In this document: piece after piece, positions 29,559-41,543 of the stretch
How positions within the stretch are numbered: position 1 is the stretch's first letter
Layout of the letters: each line of letters opens with the position of its first letter
Source of the DNA: Ophiosphaerella korrae
Lineage: Eukaryota > Ascomycota > Dothideomycetes > Pleosporales > Phaeosphaeriaceae
Direction of reading: 5' to 3'
Length of the DNA: 64,000 nucleotides
NCBI GenBank assembly: GCA_028456385.1
Contig: JALNQF010000098.1
Location: 105,670-169,669 of the forward strand
Made by a program: the position numbers and the translations under genes
The notes under the pieces: model-generated
The model's database searches: none
Told to the model about the DNA's origin: nothing
The model's input: only the letters and a program-made list of their open reading frames with translations

Positions 29559-30785
29559 TCATATCGACTCAAGTAAACTACCCGCAAGCCACGCCGCAGC
29601 ACAACCAAATAGGGCTGCAGCACCAACAACCTGTTTGTTCCACCCTTGCTCGTCATCCACTTTCACAGCCCCTTCTCTTCGTACATTCGCTTCGGGTTTC
29701 GCTTCTTCAACAACATGTTGCACCTGTGCCTTGACATGCAAACTCTCGTTATGTTTGCGCTTAGCATCTAGAATCATCTTATCAATCGCCTCCAGCTCTT
29801 CCTTCCATTGTGTGTCATTCCGTCCCTCCGCTTGTAATTCGACATTTTGCACGTTGCCGAAGAAGTCCATCACCAGTCTGCTCCTGGCGCCTTCCTCTCC
29901 TCCATCAAACAAATCATATCTGATGCCTGCATCAGAGTGGATTTTCGCAGAGTCGTAGCTGTCGAATAATTCGCCCATTGTGAGTTTGGAGGTCGGGGTG
30001 GTGACTTGTGTTTCCAGGAACTCGAGATTGTAGTATGTGTAACGATCGATGACAGCGACGCCAACGTCGTTGTCGGCGTGGTGGGAGTAGGAAGATTGAT
30101 CGATTTCAGAGGAACCAGTTGCGAGGATATTGGGAGAGTAGAACTTGGAGTACATGGTGTTGGCTTGGCACGTATCGATCATGAAGAGCATTTCGTGGTA
30201 GCTGCAAGATGCCATGTTAGTTCAGATACGGAAAGGATTTAGATGGAGTTTTGGGAATTAAACCTACCGCTTCTTTTCCCACATCTGCCCAAATGCGTCT
30301 GCAAGGTCAAAAGCGCTAATTTCTTCCGCGTCTTGGAATTTGAGGAATTCGTTGCCACCATGGCCGGTCATGTACACTAGGATATTGCTCCTCTCATCTG
30401 TCATGAGTCTCTTACTCCTTGGCATATCTTCACCCACACGATCTGTCATCAAGCGAATGAAGTTCTCCACCGTGACTTCATAACCTCGATAGTCCACCTC
30501 GATGTTGTCACCATATAGATCCAGGGCGCGATCTGCGTTGTTGTATACGGTGCCAGGGAATGCGTTGCGCGGGTTGCATGCCATGTCGTCTGGCAGCATA
30601 AGAATGATCTGCGAGTCGGGGATGCCGAGGCGCTTCACTGTACGGTATAGAGATAAGACATTAGCTAGGTGACGATAGTTGAACCAGAAGCGCGAGGTAG
30701 AGACAAGGACGGCCCAGTTGGAGGTGTGTTCGCTTGCCGCAAAGGGCGCTGCCAATAAGGGCAGAAGAGTGGCTGAAATTTTCAT
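29559..30785 (-). CDS. GPI8: GPI-anchor transamidase catalytic subunit (Gpi8/PIG-K)
   Basis: Two exons, 30785-30268 and 30201-29559, give 386 residues. The 66-nt intron (30202-30267) has GTAGGT, an ACTAACA branch and GCAG, and joins EKKR to YHEML. Gpi8 is the caspase-like (C13) cysteine protease that cleaves the C-terminal signal of precursor proteins in the ER and attaches the GPI anchor. The start at 30785 gives a signal peptide ([19 protein letters not shown]); the longer frame upstream is treated as 5' UTR. Conserved parts: [33 protein letters not shown], the catalytic His in [10 protein letters not shown] (H142) and Cys in MIDTCQANT (C184). A C-terminal hydrophobic segment ([20 protein letters not shown]) is the membrane anchor. 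It is divergent from the OPT transporter. The GPI-anchored GH76 protein at 48 kb is a likely client. Confidence 0.93.
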
Positions 30786-31081
30786 TGCGAGTGTGGGGAT
30801 TGCGTGGAATTGGAGATATAGATAGAGGCTGCGTCCAAACCAAGGGCGCGCGTGTATGCCGCTGGTAGTGTTGGTGAGATCCGACAAATCGGAGATAAGG
30901 CGGCCTTAATAGTGGCCATTATGTCACGTGCAATGGCGACATGCAGGTGTCATTCCGTTTTCTCATCCTAGCACCAACGCGTCTAGCCTATGATGACCCA
31001 TGGTGAAGCTTAATTCAAGGTCACTTCCTTCTTAACCATTTCATCGTGTCTGTCTCCATTCCTCTCCAGAACTTGGCCAAC
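30786..31081. promoter_or_regulatory. Divergent promoter, GPI8 and OPT transporter
   Basis: 296 bp between outward start codons. Pyrimidine-rich just upstream of the OPT ATG. No specific site named. Confidence 0.45.
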
Positions 31082-33321
31082 ATGGCCCGAGGTTCATCTT
31101 CACTCGACAACGAAAGAGATGGGCGTGTCGATGCGCTCAGCCGAAGCAGGTCGGGAGCTCGCATATACCTCGCCGAGCAAGCCGAGCAGCCACAAAACTT
31201 CACGCTTCGGGGTGTTCTTGTTGGTCTTGCAATCGGGATCGTAATATGTTTCTCCAATATGTACTTTGGGCTTCAAACCGGCTGGATTTCTGGTATGGCG
31301 ATGCCGTCTGCCTTGATTGGATTTGCCTACTTCAAAGTAGTTGCTCGTACTCTGAAGCTTCCCTTCACGCCCGTGGAGAATGTTCTTGTTCAGTCCGTAG
31401 CTGGATCTGTGGGCACAATGCCTCTGGGTTGTGGATTTGTTGGTGTGATTCCGGCTTTGAACTTCCTATTGACAGAAGAAGAAAATGGGCCGCTCGATAT
31501 CAGTCTGTGGAAGCTGATCATCTGGTCTATTGGTATTTGCTTTTTTGGCGTTGTGTTCGCCGTTCCGCTCAGGAGAGAAATGATCATTAAAGAGAAGCTC
31601 AAGTTCCCAAGTGGCACAGCCACTGCACTGCTGATCAAAGTATTGCATGGAGATGAGAAGGCAAAGCCAGTGGTTTCACAATACTCATCAAATGATGATG
31701 AAAGATTGGAAGAGATACAGGGTTTGTTGCAGGATTCGAGTAATCAACCACAAGAACCTGATCTGAGGCCGTCACTAGATGACCAGCGAGAGCAGAGAGA
31801 AGAACTGGGAGATGATGGGGACTGGAAGGACAAAATCCGACTTCTATTTATCTCCTTTGCTGGATCCGCGTTATATACTGTTGTCTTCTACTTCATTCCG
31901 CAATTGCACGACATACCTGTATTCGGTCTGCCTTTGGCAACTAAGTGGCTCTGGACTCTCAATCCATCGCCAGCCTACGTGGGACAAGGTATAATCATGG
32001 GGCCGGCCACCACACTACACATGCTTCTGGGTGCCATTGTTGGATGGGGTATTCTCTCGCCCCTTGCAAAGCACAAAGGATGGGCACCAGGACCTGTATC
32101 TGACTGGACCAACGGCTCCAAAGGATGGATAGTCTGGATCTCGCTGGCTATCATGCTGGCTGATTCTCTCATTAACCTCAGTTGGCTCATCCTCCAACCC
32201 CTGATATCACTTACAAAATCATACTATCCGATCGCGAAAGAGACGTTTCAAAACCATAGTTGGAAAGACATTCTCACCCTCAACATCACGCGGAATCAAC
32301 AGTACGCCCAGCTTCTAGCAAATACAACCGAAATGCCCGTCCCATCCCAAAAAAGCTACCTAAAACCTGACGAAGAACCAGACGCCCCACCCTCTCACCT
32401 TATCTCTAACCGCACCACAATAATCGGCCTCGTTGCATCCCTCACTTTGTGCATAATCGCCGTTCACACCTCCTTCCCCAATCTCATCCCCTTCCGCCTA
32501 ACCCTCCTATCTCTCGTCCTCGCCCTCTTCCTCTCAATAATGGGCGTCCGCGCCCTCGGCGAAACAGACCTCAACCCCGTCTCCGGCATCTCCAAACTAA
32601 CCCAACTCGTCTTTGCCCTCGTCACCCCAACCACCGGCCCCGGCGCGAAAAACGCAGTCATAATCAACCTCGTCGCCGGCGCCATCTCGGAGTCCGCGGC
32701 CCTGCAAGCGGGCGACCTACTCCAGGACCTCAAGTGCGGACATTTACTTGGCGCCGCTCCCAGTGCGCAATTTTACGGTCAGATCATCGGGAGTGCGGTT
32801 GGTGCGGTGGTGAGTGCGGGCGTGTACAAACTGTATACACATGTGTATACGATCCCGGGCGGTTTGTTTGAGGTGCCGACGGGCTATGTGTGGGTATTCA
32901 CTGCGCGGTTGGTCACAGGAAGTGGATTGCCTCTGATGGTCAAGGAATGGGCTGGTGGGGCGGCAGTTATTTTCGCAGTGAGTACAGCGGTGAGAGTTTG
33001 GGGGAATACAAGGAAGAGGCAGGGTCTGAGTGGATGGTGGATTGATTTTGTGCCTGGTGGTATCGCGGTGGCTGTTGGTATGTGGTTTCGCTCACACGAC
33101 CTCGTACTACGAATTTGCTGACTGTTGACCTAGGCATGTATAATACCCCGAGCTTTACCCTGACGCGCACGATTGGGGGTTTGATTAGTTTGTGGTGGAG
33201 GAGGTGGAAGGGAAGGAGTGAGACGCCGATTATTGTTGTGGCAAGTGGATTGATATTGGGAGAAGGTTTGTTTAGCATTGTCAATTTGTTGCTGGCCAGC
33301 CTGAAGGTGCCGCATCTGTAA
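31082..33321 (+). CDS. Oligopeptide transporter (OPT) family, Yellow-stripe-like branch
   Basis: Two exons, 31082-33077 and 33134-33321, give 727 residues. The 56-nt intron (33078-33133) has GTATGT, a CTGAC and GTTGACC branch region and TAG, and leads to MYNTPSFTLTR. I used the ATG at 31082 (MARGSSSLDNE); the open frame extends upstream only from a non-ATG codon. Many membrane helices are evident (VLVGLAIGIVICFSNMYFGL, SALIGFAYFKVVA, LIIWSIGICFFGVVFAV, ALYTVVFYFIP, TIIGLVASLTLCIIAV, LTLLSLVLALFLSIMGVRAL). The OPT motifs FGLQTGWISGMAMPSALIGF, PLRREMIIKEKLKFPSGTATA and GETDLNPVSGISKLTQ are present. The family carries oligopeptides or metal chelates by proton symport; yeast YGL114W is the likely closest named relative. 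The substrate is unknown. Confidence 0.9.
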
Positions 33322-33687
33322 ATTATGTGCATGTCATCAAATACAACCACCACAAGGAAATCAAAGCAAAGTCCAAATAATTTACTGGGCTTAGATGTCA
33401 TAATTACTACCTAGTTGAAGTCCATACGTCCGAGTCATTACCTGACTTCATGCAAAGAAAGACCCTACCGTATCATGTAATGTGCCGCCACCGTTCTGAC
33501 GCCAAATGATTCATTGCAAAATTTTAAGAACGAACGCCATGCCATTTTTCAAGCCCACAGATTCGGTCATTTTTAGACATCAAGCTCGATCACCTCGAGC
33601 AACTGTGCCGCCATTGACTATTTTATCATCCCTGTCCTTAATATAACCCACCCCTTAGAAAAGATTACACGTATTCCCAGTCTGCGA
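33322..33687. other. Convergent 3' spacer, OPT and PARP/E2 genes
   Basis: 366 bp of AT-rich sequence between two stop codons. No gene. Confidence 0.5.
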
Positions 33688-36600
33688 TCAACCCTTTGAC
33701 GAGCCACCATATGCCATTTCTTGGAAGCCTTCGGGGACAGTCCAGCCATGTATAGCACACGCACGCATATATGCGTCCACCGCCTCACCAACACCGTAGT
33801 CCATGCGATCACCATTCTCAAGACGAGCAGGCTGCGGGTCAAGACTAGACATGGCTATGCGGACCTGGAGGAGGACGGATTCAATCGATGACACGGCGCT
33901 CCAGCCATCATTGGTCAGAAGCTGCATGCACATGGCACCACCGGCCGTGACGTGGCCACCTCCGCCTTGTTGGAAACCTAGAAAGCGGGGACGGATTACG
34001 CGGACGAAAGGTGGGCTCATAGGGTACTCTTTTCCAAAGCGGAGTTCTAGTACGACGCTCTTGATGTTCTTTTTCTTCATGTCTTGTGCCAGTGGTAGGT
34101 CGGGATCAAAGGAATGTAGCTCTACAATCCACTGATACATATTCTCGATTGCCTCCTCGTCAATGTGCCAACCAAGTTCGTGGGCAGGAGTCGTGTTTTG
34201 TACGGTCAATATATCTTTGAAGTCCTTCATCAAGCGCCGGGTGGCGATAGTAGTAGCCCACGCTGGCATCTGTAGCATAGGAAGAGTACTGTAGTCCAAC
34301 GTTCCGGGTACGTAATCAGTGAGAGGCTTAGAGGACGTCGCCTTTGAGTTGAACATCTTAGACACAAAGCCCCCTAGTTTATATTTGCCCTTATCACCCT
34401 TGACAGAGTTAGGGGTTGGGAGCGAACTTTCTCCTTTGATCTGGAAGGTTTCATCATTGTTGAAAAAGATCTCAAGGTCTTCTTCCAACGTGTCGATACT
34501 TGCTGTGTCATCATCTATGTCAATCTCAATCGGGTCATATTGGCTACCACTAGCAGCCTTGTGACGCTTGTGTTGCTGTGAACAGTCAGTACGCTTTCTT
34601 TGATGGTGTTGTTTGCCACGTACATTTATTGACTTTGACTTTGGTCGTCGAGACCCTGATATCGCATGGATTGGAATGATGAGCGAGTCCGAAACACCTC
34701 GTGGGGTCATTGATGGATCCTGTTCTAGAAATTCGAGCGGCTTTGAGCCTTTCTCAGCCGGAACAGCGGTGTTGTAGTCCTGTTTAGTCTTGACGAAAAG
34801 ATAACGAGTTTGAATCCAGTCGAGCTGAGCAACAACTAGATGTGGCGAAGTGCTTGTGAACTCCTTCGGTGCGTTGACGATCTCATTGAGCGCTAAAGCT
34901 TGCTGAATCTTTAGGTCGCTACTAGGCCAGTTCAATCTGCTGTGACTGAGGCTAGTATAGCCTATACTGGTGCCAGCATCAAGGGCATGATACACTCCAT
35001 TACCATAAGCACGCCCATGGACCACTTCGTTGAAGTGAAGGCCCTCGCGGATAATGCTATGCCAATTTTGTATGGGACTACCGTGCCAAGCAAATAGTGT
35101 GGGATACTTCAGGTTGAGTCTATCGGTTGTAGCTCTCACTGCTTGTATAAAACGGCGCTCTTTGTCAGGAGCTCCCATGGCAAATCGAAATTGCGCCCAG
35201 CCAGGCATACCGTACAAACGATCTTCAACCTTGCGGCTATTGCTAGCTTCACCATTACCTACTTGCATGATACATGCACGATTAGAAGCAATAATCCACC
35301 GCAATATTCCGAGCAGAGCTGAAGGGAGGCGGCTGACCCATGAATTCAACGGAGATGGAGCGTGGTGTAGTAAATATACCTTCATATCTTGCACAGATGG
35401 AAGCAAGTCTAGGAGGGTAACTATTGCTTGTCGTTTTTGTTCGTCAGAAAGGTCATCAAAATTCTGATTGTAGATGAATAGGCTTGATGCACGAAACTCA
35501 TTTAGGGGCGGACGGGGATCCTTCGAAGTGTTGCGTTTAGTGTAATTCCGAGAAGAGCCTGCATAATTGGTATCCTGCAAGTCTGTATGCTGCGCTGGTA
35601 TGACAGGGGCCGATAGCTTAACAAGTGGATAATACTCGGTCTCCAGGACGCGAAAATGCATTGACTGGTCTGGAGCATCTTCCGTCCGTATTACAATCCA
35701 ATTATTTTTCGCGAGGGGGCATTTCTGGCCCCCTTCTTCATAAAATAGTAGTTCGTTGGCAGACGCATTGTACCTTGCCTTGATTGGATCCTGGCCTTTA
35801 CTAGTATCAGTTTTCTCTGTTGGCTGCAGTACTTGATGTTGAGACGGAGCAGCCCACCCTTTATGCAATAAGATCTCATTGACATAGGTAAGATTAGATG
35901 CTGCGGGAGGAACAGCCAAGCTGAGGCCTTGGGGGAAGTCTCGCAGTCTACCCTGGTGGGCACTGGCGTAACAGAAGCTGATGAGAAGATCAACCACTTT
36001 TGGCTGAGAAAGTATCTCATGTTCGATGCTGGGACCGAAACCTAACGACATATATTGGTATAGACACAGCGGATTATCGCAGACGTAAGGCTTGATGGCT
36101 TGCAGTTCGGTATCCATCTTGGTAAAGCAGATGAGGCAGAACTCCGTACACCGGACAAAGTGGCGCAGGACAAATTGGATCCCGACAAGTGGAAGAGAAT
36201 GCTCAGGCCCAGGAGAATCTCGAATGTGATCAGCCGTGACAAGAGTTGGATACAGAGTCTTGACCACCTCTGGTGCATAGTATTCGTCCTTTGAGCCCGC
36301 CGCATGGGCACTGTATGACGGTCGGAGGATCTGGTCGTGGTAAAGGGCTTCAGCGCCGTTCCAGGGCATTCCGCCATAGCGGTACTTGAGTAACATAGTA
36401 AAACGTTGATCCAGTAGCTCATTGAGGGGCCTTGAAATGAAGGAATTACGGAAACCTTTTTTGAATCCCTCAGATTGCTGAGAATCGGAAGCCCGCGACG
36501 CCTCAAGCTGCTTCTGTTCTTCTTTGCTTAACACTGCAAATGCTTGTATCGCTTCCTGGAGGGTAGGCTTGTAAAATGTGCAAACCCCAACGCGCATGGC

Positions 36601-37412
36601 AAAGTTGCGTCGCGCCAAAGCCGTATCATACGATTTTAGGTCGTCCATGTTCTTATATCCGTTGGGATAGTGAAAGATCACCACGAGGTATTCATTGGGT
36701 TCGAGCTGCCATGCTTGCATGGCTTCTTCCGAGATTCCTAGCTTAGCAATGCGGATAGAGAGGCTGACATAACATGACGTTCCTTCTAGCAGCCCTCCTT
36801 GATGTCCGACTTTAAAACCATCCTTTCTGGCAATGGAAAGATCGCGCCGTAACCGGGCATGGAAGGATGCTGTAGCCTCTGTGATACCTCCCCCTGTGTT
36901 TTCTTTTGAGCTCGTACCAATAAAATGTCTTGGGACTAGGTCTTCGTCACCAGGAAAGTACTCTTCTTCGTAGTCGTCGTCATCGTCGTCATCGCCGAAA
37001 TCGTCAAAATCCTGTGAGTCGACCATCTGCTGATCGCCATCTCCGTCGGTAGACTCAAGTTTGCATGATACAAGTTCCAGGATTTGCTGTATATTCTTGC
37101 CGGCAGCAGCGTCTGAGATGTTGCTGAGTGTAGCAGCAACACCTTGTGGCGCATTGTCTGGGCCGAAGATCATGCACATATGATTTGAAGGGTAGTCAGC
37201 AAGCTCTGCGAGGATGGTCAGCTGGGCGACAGGCATGGAGAAGTGAGGAGCGTACCTGGGATTAGAACAGAAATGCTGAGCTGCTGGCCGTCAACTATGC
37301 ACATGAAAGTGAACTCGCCATCGTCGTTGCCAGTTTTGACATCTAAAATGCCCGCAATCGAAACACCATCAACTGCCTTCTGGAGGTCGGCTACGAAAGC
37401 CTTCCGCGGCAT
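33688..37412 (-). CDS. PARP-ubiquitin E2 (UBE2Q-like) fusion protein
   Basis: Two exons, 37412-37256 and 37205-33688, give 1224 residues. The 50-nt intron (37206-37255) has GTACGC, a CTGAC branch and CGCAG, and joins VLIP to ELADYPSNHMCMIFGPDNAP. The N-terminal about 110 residues look RWD-like, then an Asp-rich run (DDFGDDDDDDDYEEE). The PARP catalytic region at about 740-860 has FAWHGSPIQNWHSIIREGL (His at 759), YGNGVYHALDAG (Tyr) and TRYLFVKTK, where Tyr sits at the position of the usual Glu, as in PARP16-type mono-ADP-ribosyltransferases. A basic linker follows, and the C-terminal UBC fold holds YPMSPPFVRVIRPRFLGF and GGAMCMQLLTNDGW (catalytic Cys near 1144). Such PARP/E2 fusions are known in filamentous fungi; the biological role is unclear. 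It links ADP-ribosylation and ubiquitin transfer in one chain. Confidence 0.88.
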
Positions 37413-38485
37413 AATGTGGTGATTTTGGTTCCTGATCGGGAAGAGGCTTAGATGTAGCGCGGTGCTGGTGGTGATGATGGCGGATCAGGCAGCCAAAGAA
37501 GGAAAGCCACACTGTGATGACTGGAGCAGCAAGAGGTGACGTCAAGAGCGTGTTTGAGCGTGTGGAAGTTGAGGGAGTAAATGCGTCGACTCGTCAATTG
37601 CTAATTGCTAGCAAACTGAATGTGAGAAGCCGCGGCAGATGTGGGTGAATGAGGATGAAAGTGAGGGACCGAATAAGAGAAGAAGCGAGGCCACGATAAA
37701 CGCACTTGGCAAAGAGAGGCTGGCTCCTCTGCTGTACGACGCTGCCTAGCTGACGGTAGTGTTGAGAGGTGAAATCAGTCAATGGTGGAGCTCAAGGCAG
37801 CAAGTTGGGTAGCTCCGTAGCGCGCAGGGCGGGTTCTACACACCGCACGGGCCAAGTTTGCTGCGTGTGCGAGGGAGTGAGGAGACTACTTTGGTGTGGT
37901 GTGAGTGATGAGATAGTTTTGAGATTTGAATATAACTGTGACGCGTTTTTCTGTGTTACAGTTTTGAAGATAAACGAGATGGAGATGGTTATTGTATCAA
38001 ATGGTCACAATGTTGAACAGTCACAGCGCTGAATAGCCACAGTATGGAATGGTCACAGCTTTCAGCTTGTTACGGTATTAAGACGACTCTGGAATGATGT
38101 TAAGAGCAGGCAGAGACGGCATGCTTTAGCGGCCAAAGGTAGCCACCCCGCACTTGAACGCCGTCTACTGGCTGCCCTGAGAGTCCAACCAGCCTCGCCC
38201 GTGGATTGGGTGCAAGTCTGATGCAAGTATTTTACACTAGCCTTTCGGGCAGCATGGGGAAGCCCAAGGTTGCGACTCTCTTGCTGGGCGAAGCGCATCT
38301 GAGCTTGAGCTTGGGTTTGAGCTTGGGTTTGAGCTTGTGTTGCTGGCCCCTCACCCCACCACGGACAGCACTAAGCTGCGGGAGCGAACTGATTTCGTCT
38401 AAGACGTCCCGAGCGGCCGGCACCAAGCTTACCTAGCCAAATCAGATCCAGGAACCTCAAGCTGTCCATAGTTGACACCACGGCC
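37413..38485. promoter_or_regulatory. Divergent intergenic region, PARP/E2 gene and COG7-like gene
   Basis: About 1.07 kb between outward starts. It contains short imperfect tandem words: GTCACA-type repeats at 37998-38062 and three GAGCTTGGGTTT-like units at 38300-38345. No gene is supported. Confidence 0.45.
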
Positions 38486-39535
38486 ATGGCAGCAGATCCA
38501 GAGGGCTCGGCGCCCAAATCCTCCCACGTATCGGATGTTGCCCTCGCCCCGTTCCTGCAGCCACAGTTTGACCCCGCCCATTATCTCAACACCACCCTGC
38601 CCTCGCTGTCGCTGTCCTCCATATCCTCGCGCCCGCTCAAATCGAGCAATGCTGCCTCGTTGGCCGACCTCTCCTCCCAGACACAGGACCTGCTCTCGCA
38701 ACTGAATGCACACACCACCCGCCTATCCGCCATCCTCACCCAATTGACAGACGACATCCTGCGCAGCGGGGCACGGCTAGCATACGAAGTCGAAGTCCTT
38801 CGTGGCGAGGCGTTAGGGCTCACAGACACCCTGAGCCACGGCCTACAAGATGACGTAAAGAAATTCCTTCCAGCCGGCATCCCTCCGCAAGCAGGCCAGT
38901 CGGACGGCGAGACCAAGAGCCCTGCATTGCCAGCCGACACAGCTGGAGAGGATCCACAGATAGCCTATGTAGCACCAGCAGAACCCGACGATGCCACACC
39001 CGAATACATATCCGACCTCCGCACCCTCACAACAGTCCGCACTCGCCTAGACACCGTCATCAAAGTCTTCGGTGAAGCCATGCAATGGACCATCCCACCC
39101 AGCGACATCTCAATCACGTCCTCCCTCATATCCGTATCTGGCCCTGAGCCCGGCACAGATCATGCCTCGCGTGAAGAAAAGGGCAAAGAATTCGCAACAT
39201 CGCTGCGTTCCGAGATCGCCCGGCTCATAACCGGCGACCCTGAAAACGGTATGGAAAAGGCAGAGATGAGGATACAGGCGCTGCGCGACCTCGCACAGGT
39301 TTGGAAGGGCACTGCAGAAGAAAAAGCAAGGATAAAGTTTGTCGATGGTTTGGTCAAGCTGGCTGAGGAGAAGCAGCGCGAAATCGACAAAGAAAAGGAT
39401 AGGAATAGGGACGGAGGGCAGCAGCGCCCGGTTCGCGGTGGCAGTGTGCAGAAGCAGCCCCCGCCTGTTGTGCAGCAGCAAAAGTCTGGCGGATTCTTGG
39501 AGAACCTGCAGAGAATTCGCGGGTTTGTAGAATAG
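38486..39535 (+). CDS. Probable conserved oligomeric Golgi complex subunit 7
   Basis: One exon, 349 residues. The start FLQPQFDPAHYLNTTLPSLS resembles the FDxxxWIN entry of COG7, followed by a long helical region, SLADLSSQTQDLLSQLNAHTTRL and DDILRSGARLAYEVEVLRGEALGL, matching the COG7 N-terminal coiled coil. Further on: SDLRTLTTVRTRLDTVIKVFGEAMQW, then a helical stretch with EKARIKFVDGLVKLAEEKQREIDKEKDR. The C-terminus is Gln/Gly-rich and ends NLQRIRGFVE. COG tethers retrograde vesicles at the Golgi. Animal COG7 is about twice as long, so this would be the short fungal form. The assignment rests on helical pattern and a few motifs, and another tethering protein is possible. Confidence 0.6.
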   Translation: MAADPEGSAPKSSHVSDVALAPFLQPQFDPAHYLNTTLPSLSLSSISSRPLKSSNAASLADLSSQTQDLLSQLNAHTTRLSAILTQLTDDILRSGARLAYEVEVLRGEALGLTDTLSHGLQDDVKKFLPAGIPPQAGQSDGETKSPALPADTAGEDPQIAYVAPAEPDDATPEYISDLRTLTTVRTRLDTVIKVFGEAMQWTIPPSDISITSSLISVSGPEPGTDHASREEKGKEFATSLRSEIARLITGDPENGMEKAEMRIQALRDLAQVWKGTAEEKARIKFVDGLVKLAEEKQREIDKEKDRNRDGGQQRPVRGGSVQKQPPPVVQQQKSGGFLENLQRIRGFVE

Positions 39536-40031
39536 GATACACACACATCAAGCGAATTCCGGCACATCGCGTTGTCACGTGATATCGCGCTGCGATAAAC
39601 TCATGATGGTGCAGGATGTGGGACATCATACATCATTATCGTGGGCTATAACCTACCTAGGTTTTACTTGCTCATTAGCTATTTCCTATGGTGGCAGCCT
39701 CACAGGTACTCAGAAGCATCACCATATTACAAGGCAAAATAGTATAGACGTCGTGATTCATCGTGCAACAAGAAACCCAACAAAATCAAAGGAGTCTACC
39801 TATTACACTTACCCATACCTGGCTATGTTGGACCATCTCACGGGAGCCAGCCCTTGCGGGCGGCTACAACTCAGCACGGAAATCACCTCAAGCCGCGATA
39901 TGGGCGAAATGCGAAGGCAACCCTACAACTAACGTCACCGAAAACGCCATGTCCGGCCAGGGTATCATAAACGATTGAACGCCGCCCAAATATTCATCCC
40001 CACACACGCATCATCAGAATCAGAATCATTG
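39536..40031. other. Convergent 3' spacer, COG7-like and BIR1
   Basis: About 0.5 kb, no gene. Short frames only. Confidence 0.5.
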
Positions 40032-41543
40032 TTAGTGAGTGGGAATGACCTCTAGCATGGCCAATGCCCTTTTGCCTTGGGCTTCAAATCCAAAGATCTG
40101 CTGCTCGCACGCCATGTGCAGCTTCTCTTCCCCCCTCTTCGCATTATACATGACCCATTGCTCAATGGTCATTTTCTTCTCTTGGTCTGTAAGACCGGCC
40201 AGGATTGAGGCTTGAATATCCTCGGATGTTGCTCCAGTGATGGTAAGCTCATCCAAACCAGCATCGACCATGATGTCATTCATGAAGCCAGGCGCGTCAT
40301 GTTGAGTATGGAAGAACGCATCGATGTCGGTAGGCTGCCAGGCCATCGTGCTGTGGTTTGCATCAACCTCCCTCAAGTGAGACGGTGTCTTCTTAGGTGT
40401 TCCGACCAGCAAGTTATCGGGGAGGCTGGACATGGTGAACGCATTGTGGCTTTCTTCGGCCTCCTTCAAGTGAGACGGTGTCCTCTTAGGCGTCCCAACG
40501 AGCAGATTTGAAGGCAAGCTTGACATGGTAAATGCTGCGTCAACGGGCTGCTGTGAAGTTGTGTTGTGAGTCTCCTCAGCCTCCCTCAGATGAGACGGCG
40601 TCTTCTTAGGTGTTCCGACTGGCAAATCGTCGGGAAGGCTAGACATGGTGAATGGCGTATCTATTTCAGTGGGCATCTTCTTAGGGGTGCCAACTGGTAG
40701 GTCGTCTGGGAAGTCTGAGATCTCAGAGTACCTCATGCGCTTTGAGGTGTCTTGGAACGACTCAGAAATGGATGGCTCCTCAATGGCCTGACTGCCGCGC
40801 TTCTTGCCGCGGGTCGACTTCTTCGTGGTGGCTGTAGTAGCGCTGCTTGTAGTTGATGACCGGGCAGAGGCACGCTTAGATTTAGTGGCACGCTTTGCCT
40901 TCTTCGGGGCTGGCTTTGGGGCTGGGTGATAGAATTCGGTGAGCGAAAAGAAGAGGCAGTCTGGGGAGCGACGGCGATGCTCCTCCATTGGATCATCTCC
41001 AGCATCCCAGGCATCGAGTGAAAGCGAACAGTATGGGCAAGTGACCCCATCTGGTGTCCCGTCGGCAGGGTCGTAGTACCAGCCTGCTGCCGCCAGCTGC
41101 TCTACTGAGGGATAGCCAGCGTTGGGGTCCAACGGCCACATGTCGCCAAATGTCTCAAGCCTAGCCGCAAGCATCGGCTCACTGATCGGATCTTCTTCAG
41201 TGCGGCCGGGATCGCCATGTCGAAGTCGAATACAGGTAATAGTCGCGTACCCACAGCTTGGGGAATGTGTCAAATGTTCGTAGGCTGGCACATCAGCCTC
41301 CTCCCAGCCATCCAGCTGACATGTGCAGGAGAAGCATTGTACGTTGTCTGGACTGGCGGAGGTTGGCTTCCACACGAATCCAGCGAATGCTAGATCTTCT
41401 GCGCTGGGTAGTGAATACGGCCATGCTGCCTTTGACTTGGGTGCTGCCTTCTTTGATCGAGTGCTCGAGCGTCTAGACTTCGTGGCAGCGGCTCCCTGGA
41501 AGGTGGCCAGTCGCGCCTGCATGCTCACCATTGACGCATCCAT
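40032..41543 (-). CDS. BIR1: Bir1/survivin-type protein with two BIR domains (chromosomal passenger complex)
   Basis: One exon, 503 residues. BIR 1 at about 10-100 has ligands C70, C73, H90 and C97 (CFSC, GWEEADVPAYEHLTHSPSC). BIR 2 at about 128-198 has C169, C172, H189 and C196 (CPYC, AWDAGDDPMEEHRRRSPDC). Bir1 carries Aurora/Ipl1 kinase and INCENP to centromeres and the spindle. A Lys/Arg/Ser-rich stretch (about 213-250) is a likely nuclear signal. Residues 278-394 contain four copies of a repeat built on LPDDLPVGTPKKTPSHLRE; each T-P-K-K/R is a good CDK site. The C-terminal helix (LTDQEKKMTIEQWVMYNAKRGEEKL) is where Bir1 proteins bind the other passenger subunits. The animal apoptosis role of BIR proteins does not apply to this fungal type. 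Confidence 0.92.
   Translation of the reverse strand: MDASMVSMQARLATFQGAAATKSRRSSTRSKKAAPKSKAAWPYSLPSAEDLAFAGFVWKPTSASPDNVQCFSCTCQLDGWEEADVPAYEHLTHSPSCGYATITCIRLRHGDPGRTEEDPISEPMLAARLETFGDMWPLDPNAGYPSVEQLAAAGWYYDPADGTPDGVTCPYCSLSLDAWDAGDDPMEEHRRRSPDCLFFSLTEFYHPAPKPAPKKAKRATKSKRASARSSTTSSATTATTKKSTRGKKRGSQAIEEPSISESFQDTSKRMRYSEISDFPDDLPVGTPKKMPTEIDTPFTMSSLPDDLPVGTPKKTPSHLREAEETHNTTSQQPVDAAFTMSSLPSNLLVGTPKRTPSHLKEAEESHNAFTMSSLPDNLLVGTPKKTPSHLREVDANHSTMAWQPTDIDAFFHTQHDAPGFMNDIMVDAGLDELTITGATSEDIQASILAGLTDQEKKMTIEQWVMYNAKRGEEKLHMACEQQIFGFEAQGKRALAMLEVIPTH

Noticed and set aside
38290..38345. GAGCTTGGGTTT-like tandem words considered as a regulatory array
   Set aside because: Only about three imperfect copies; looks like simple-sequence slippage.
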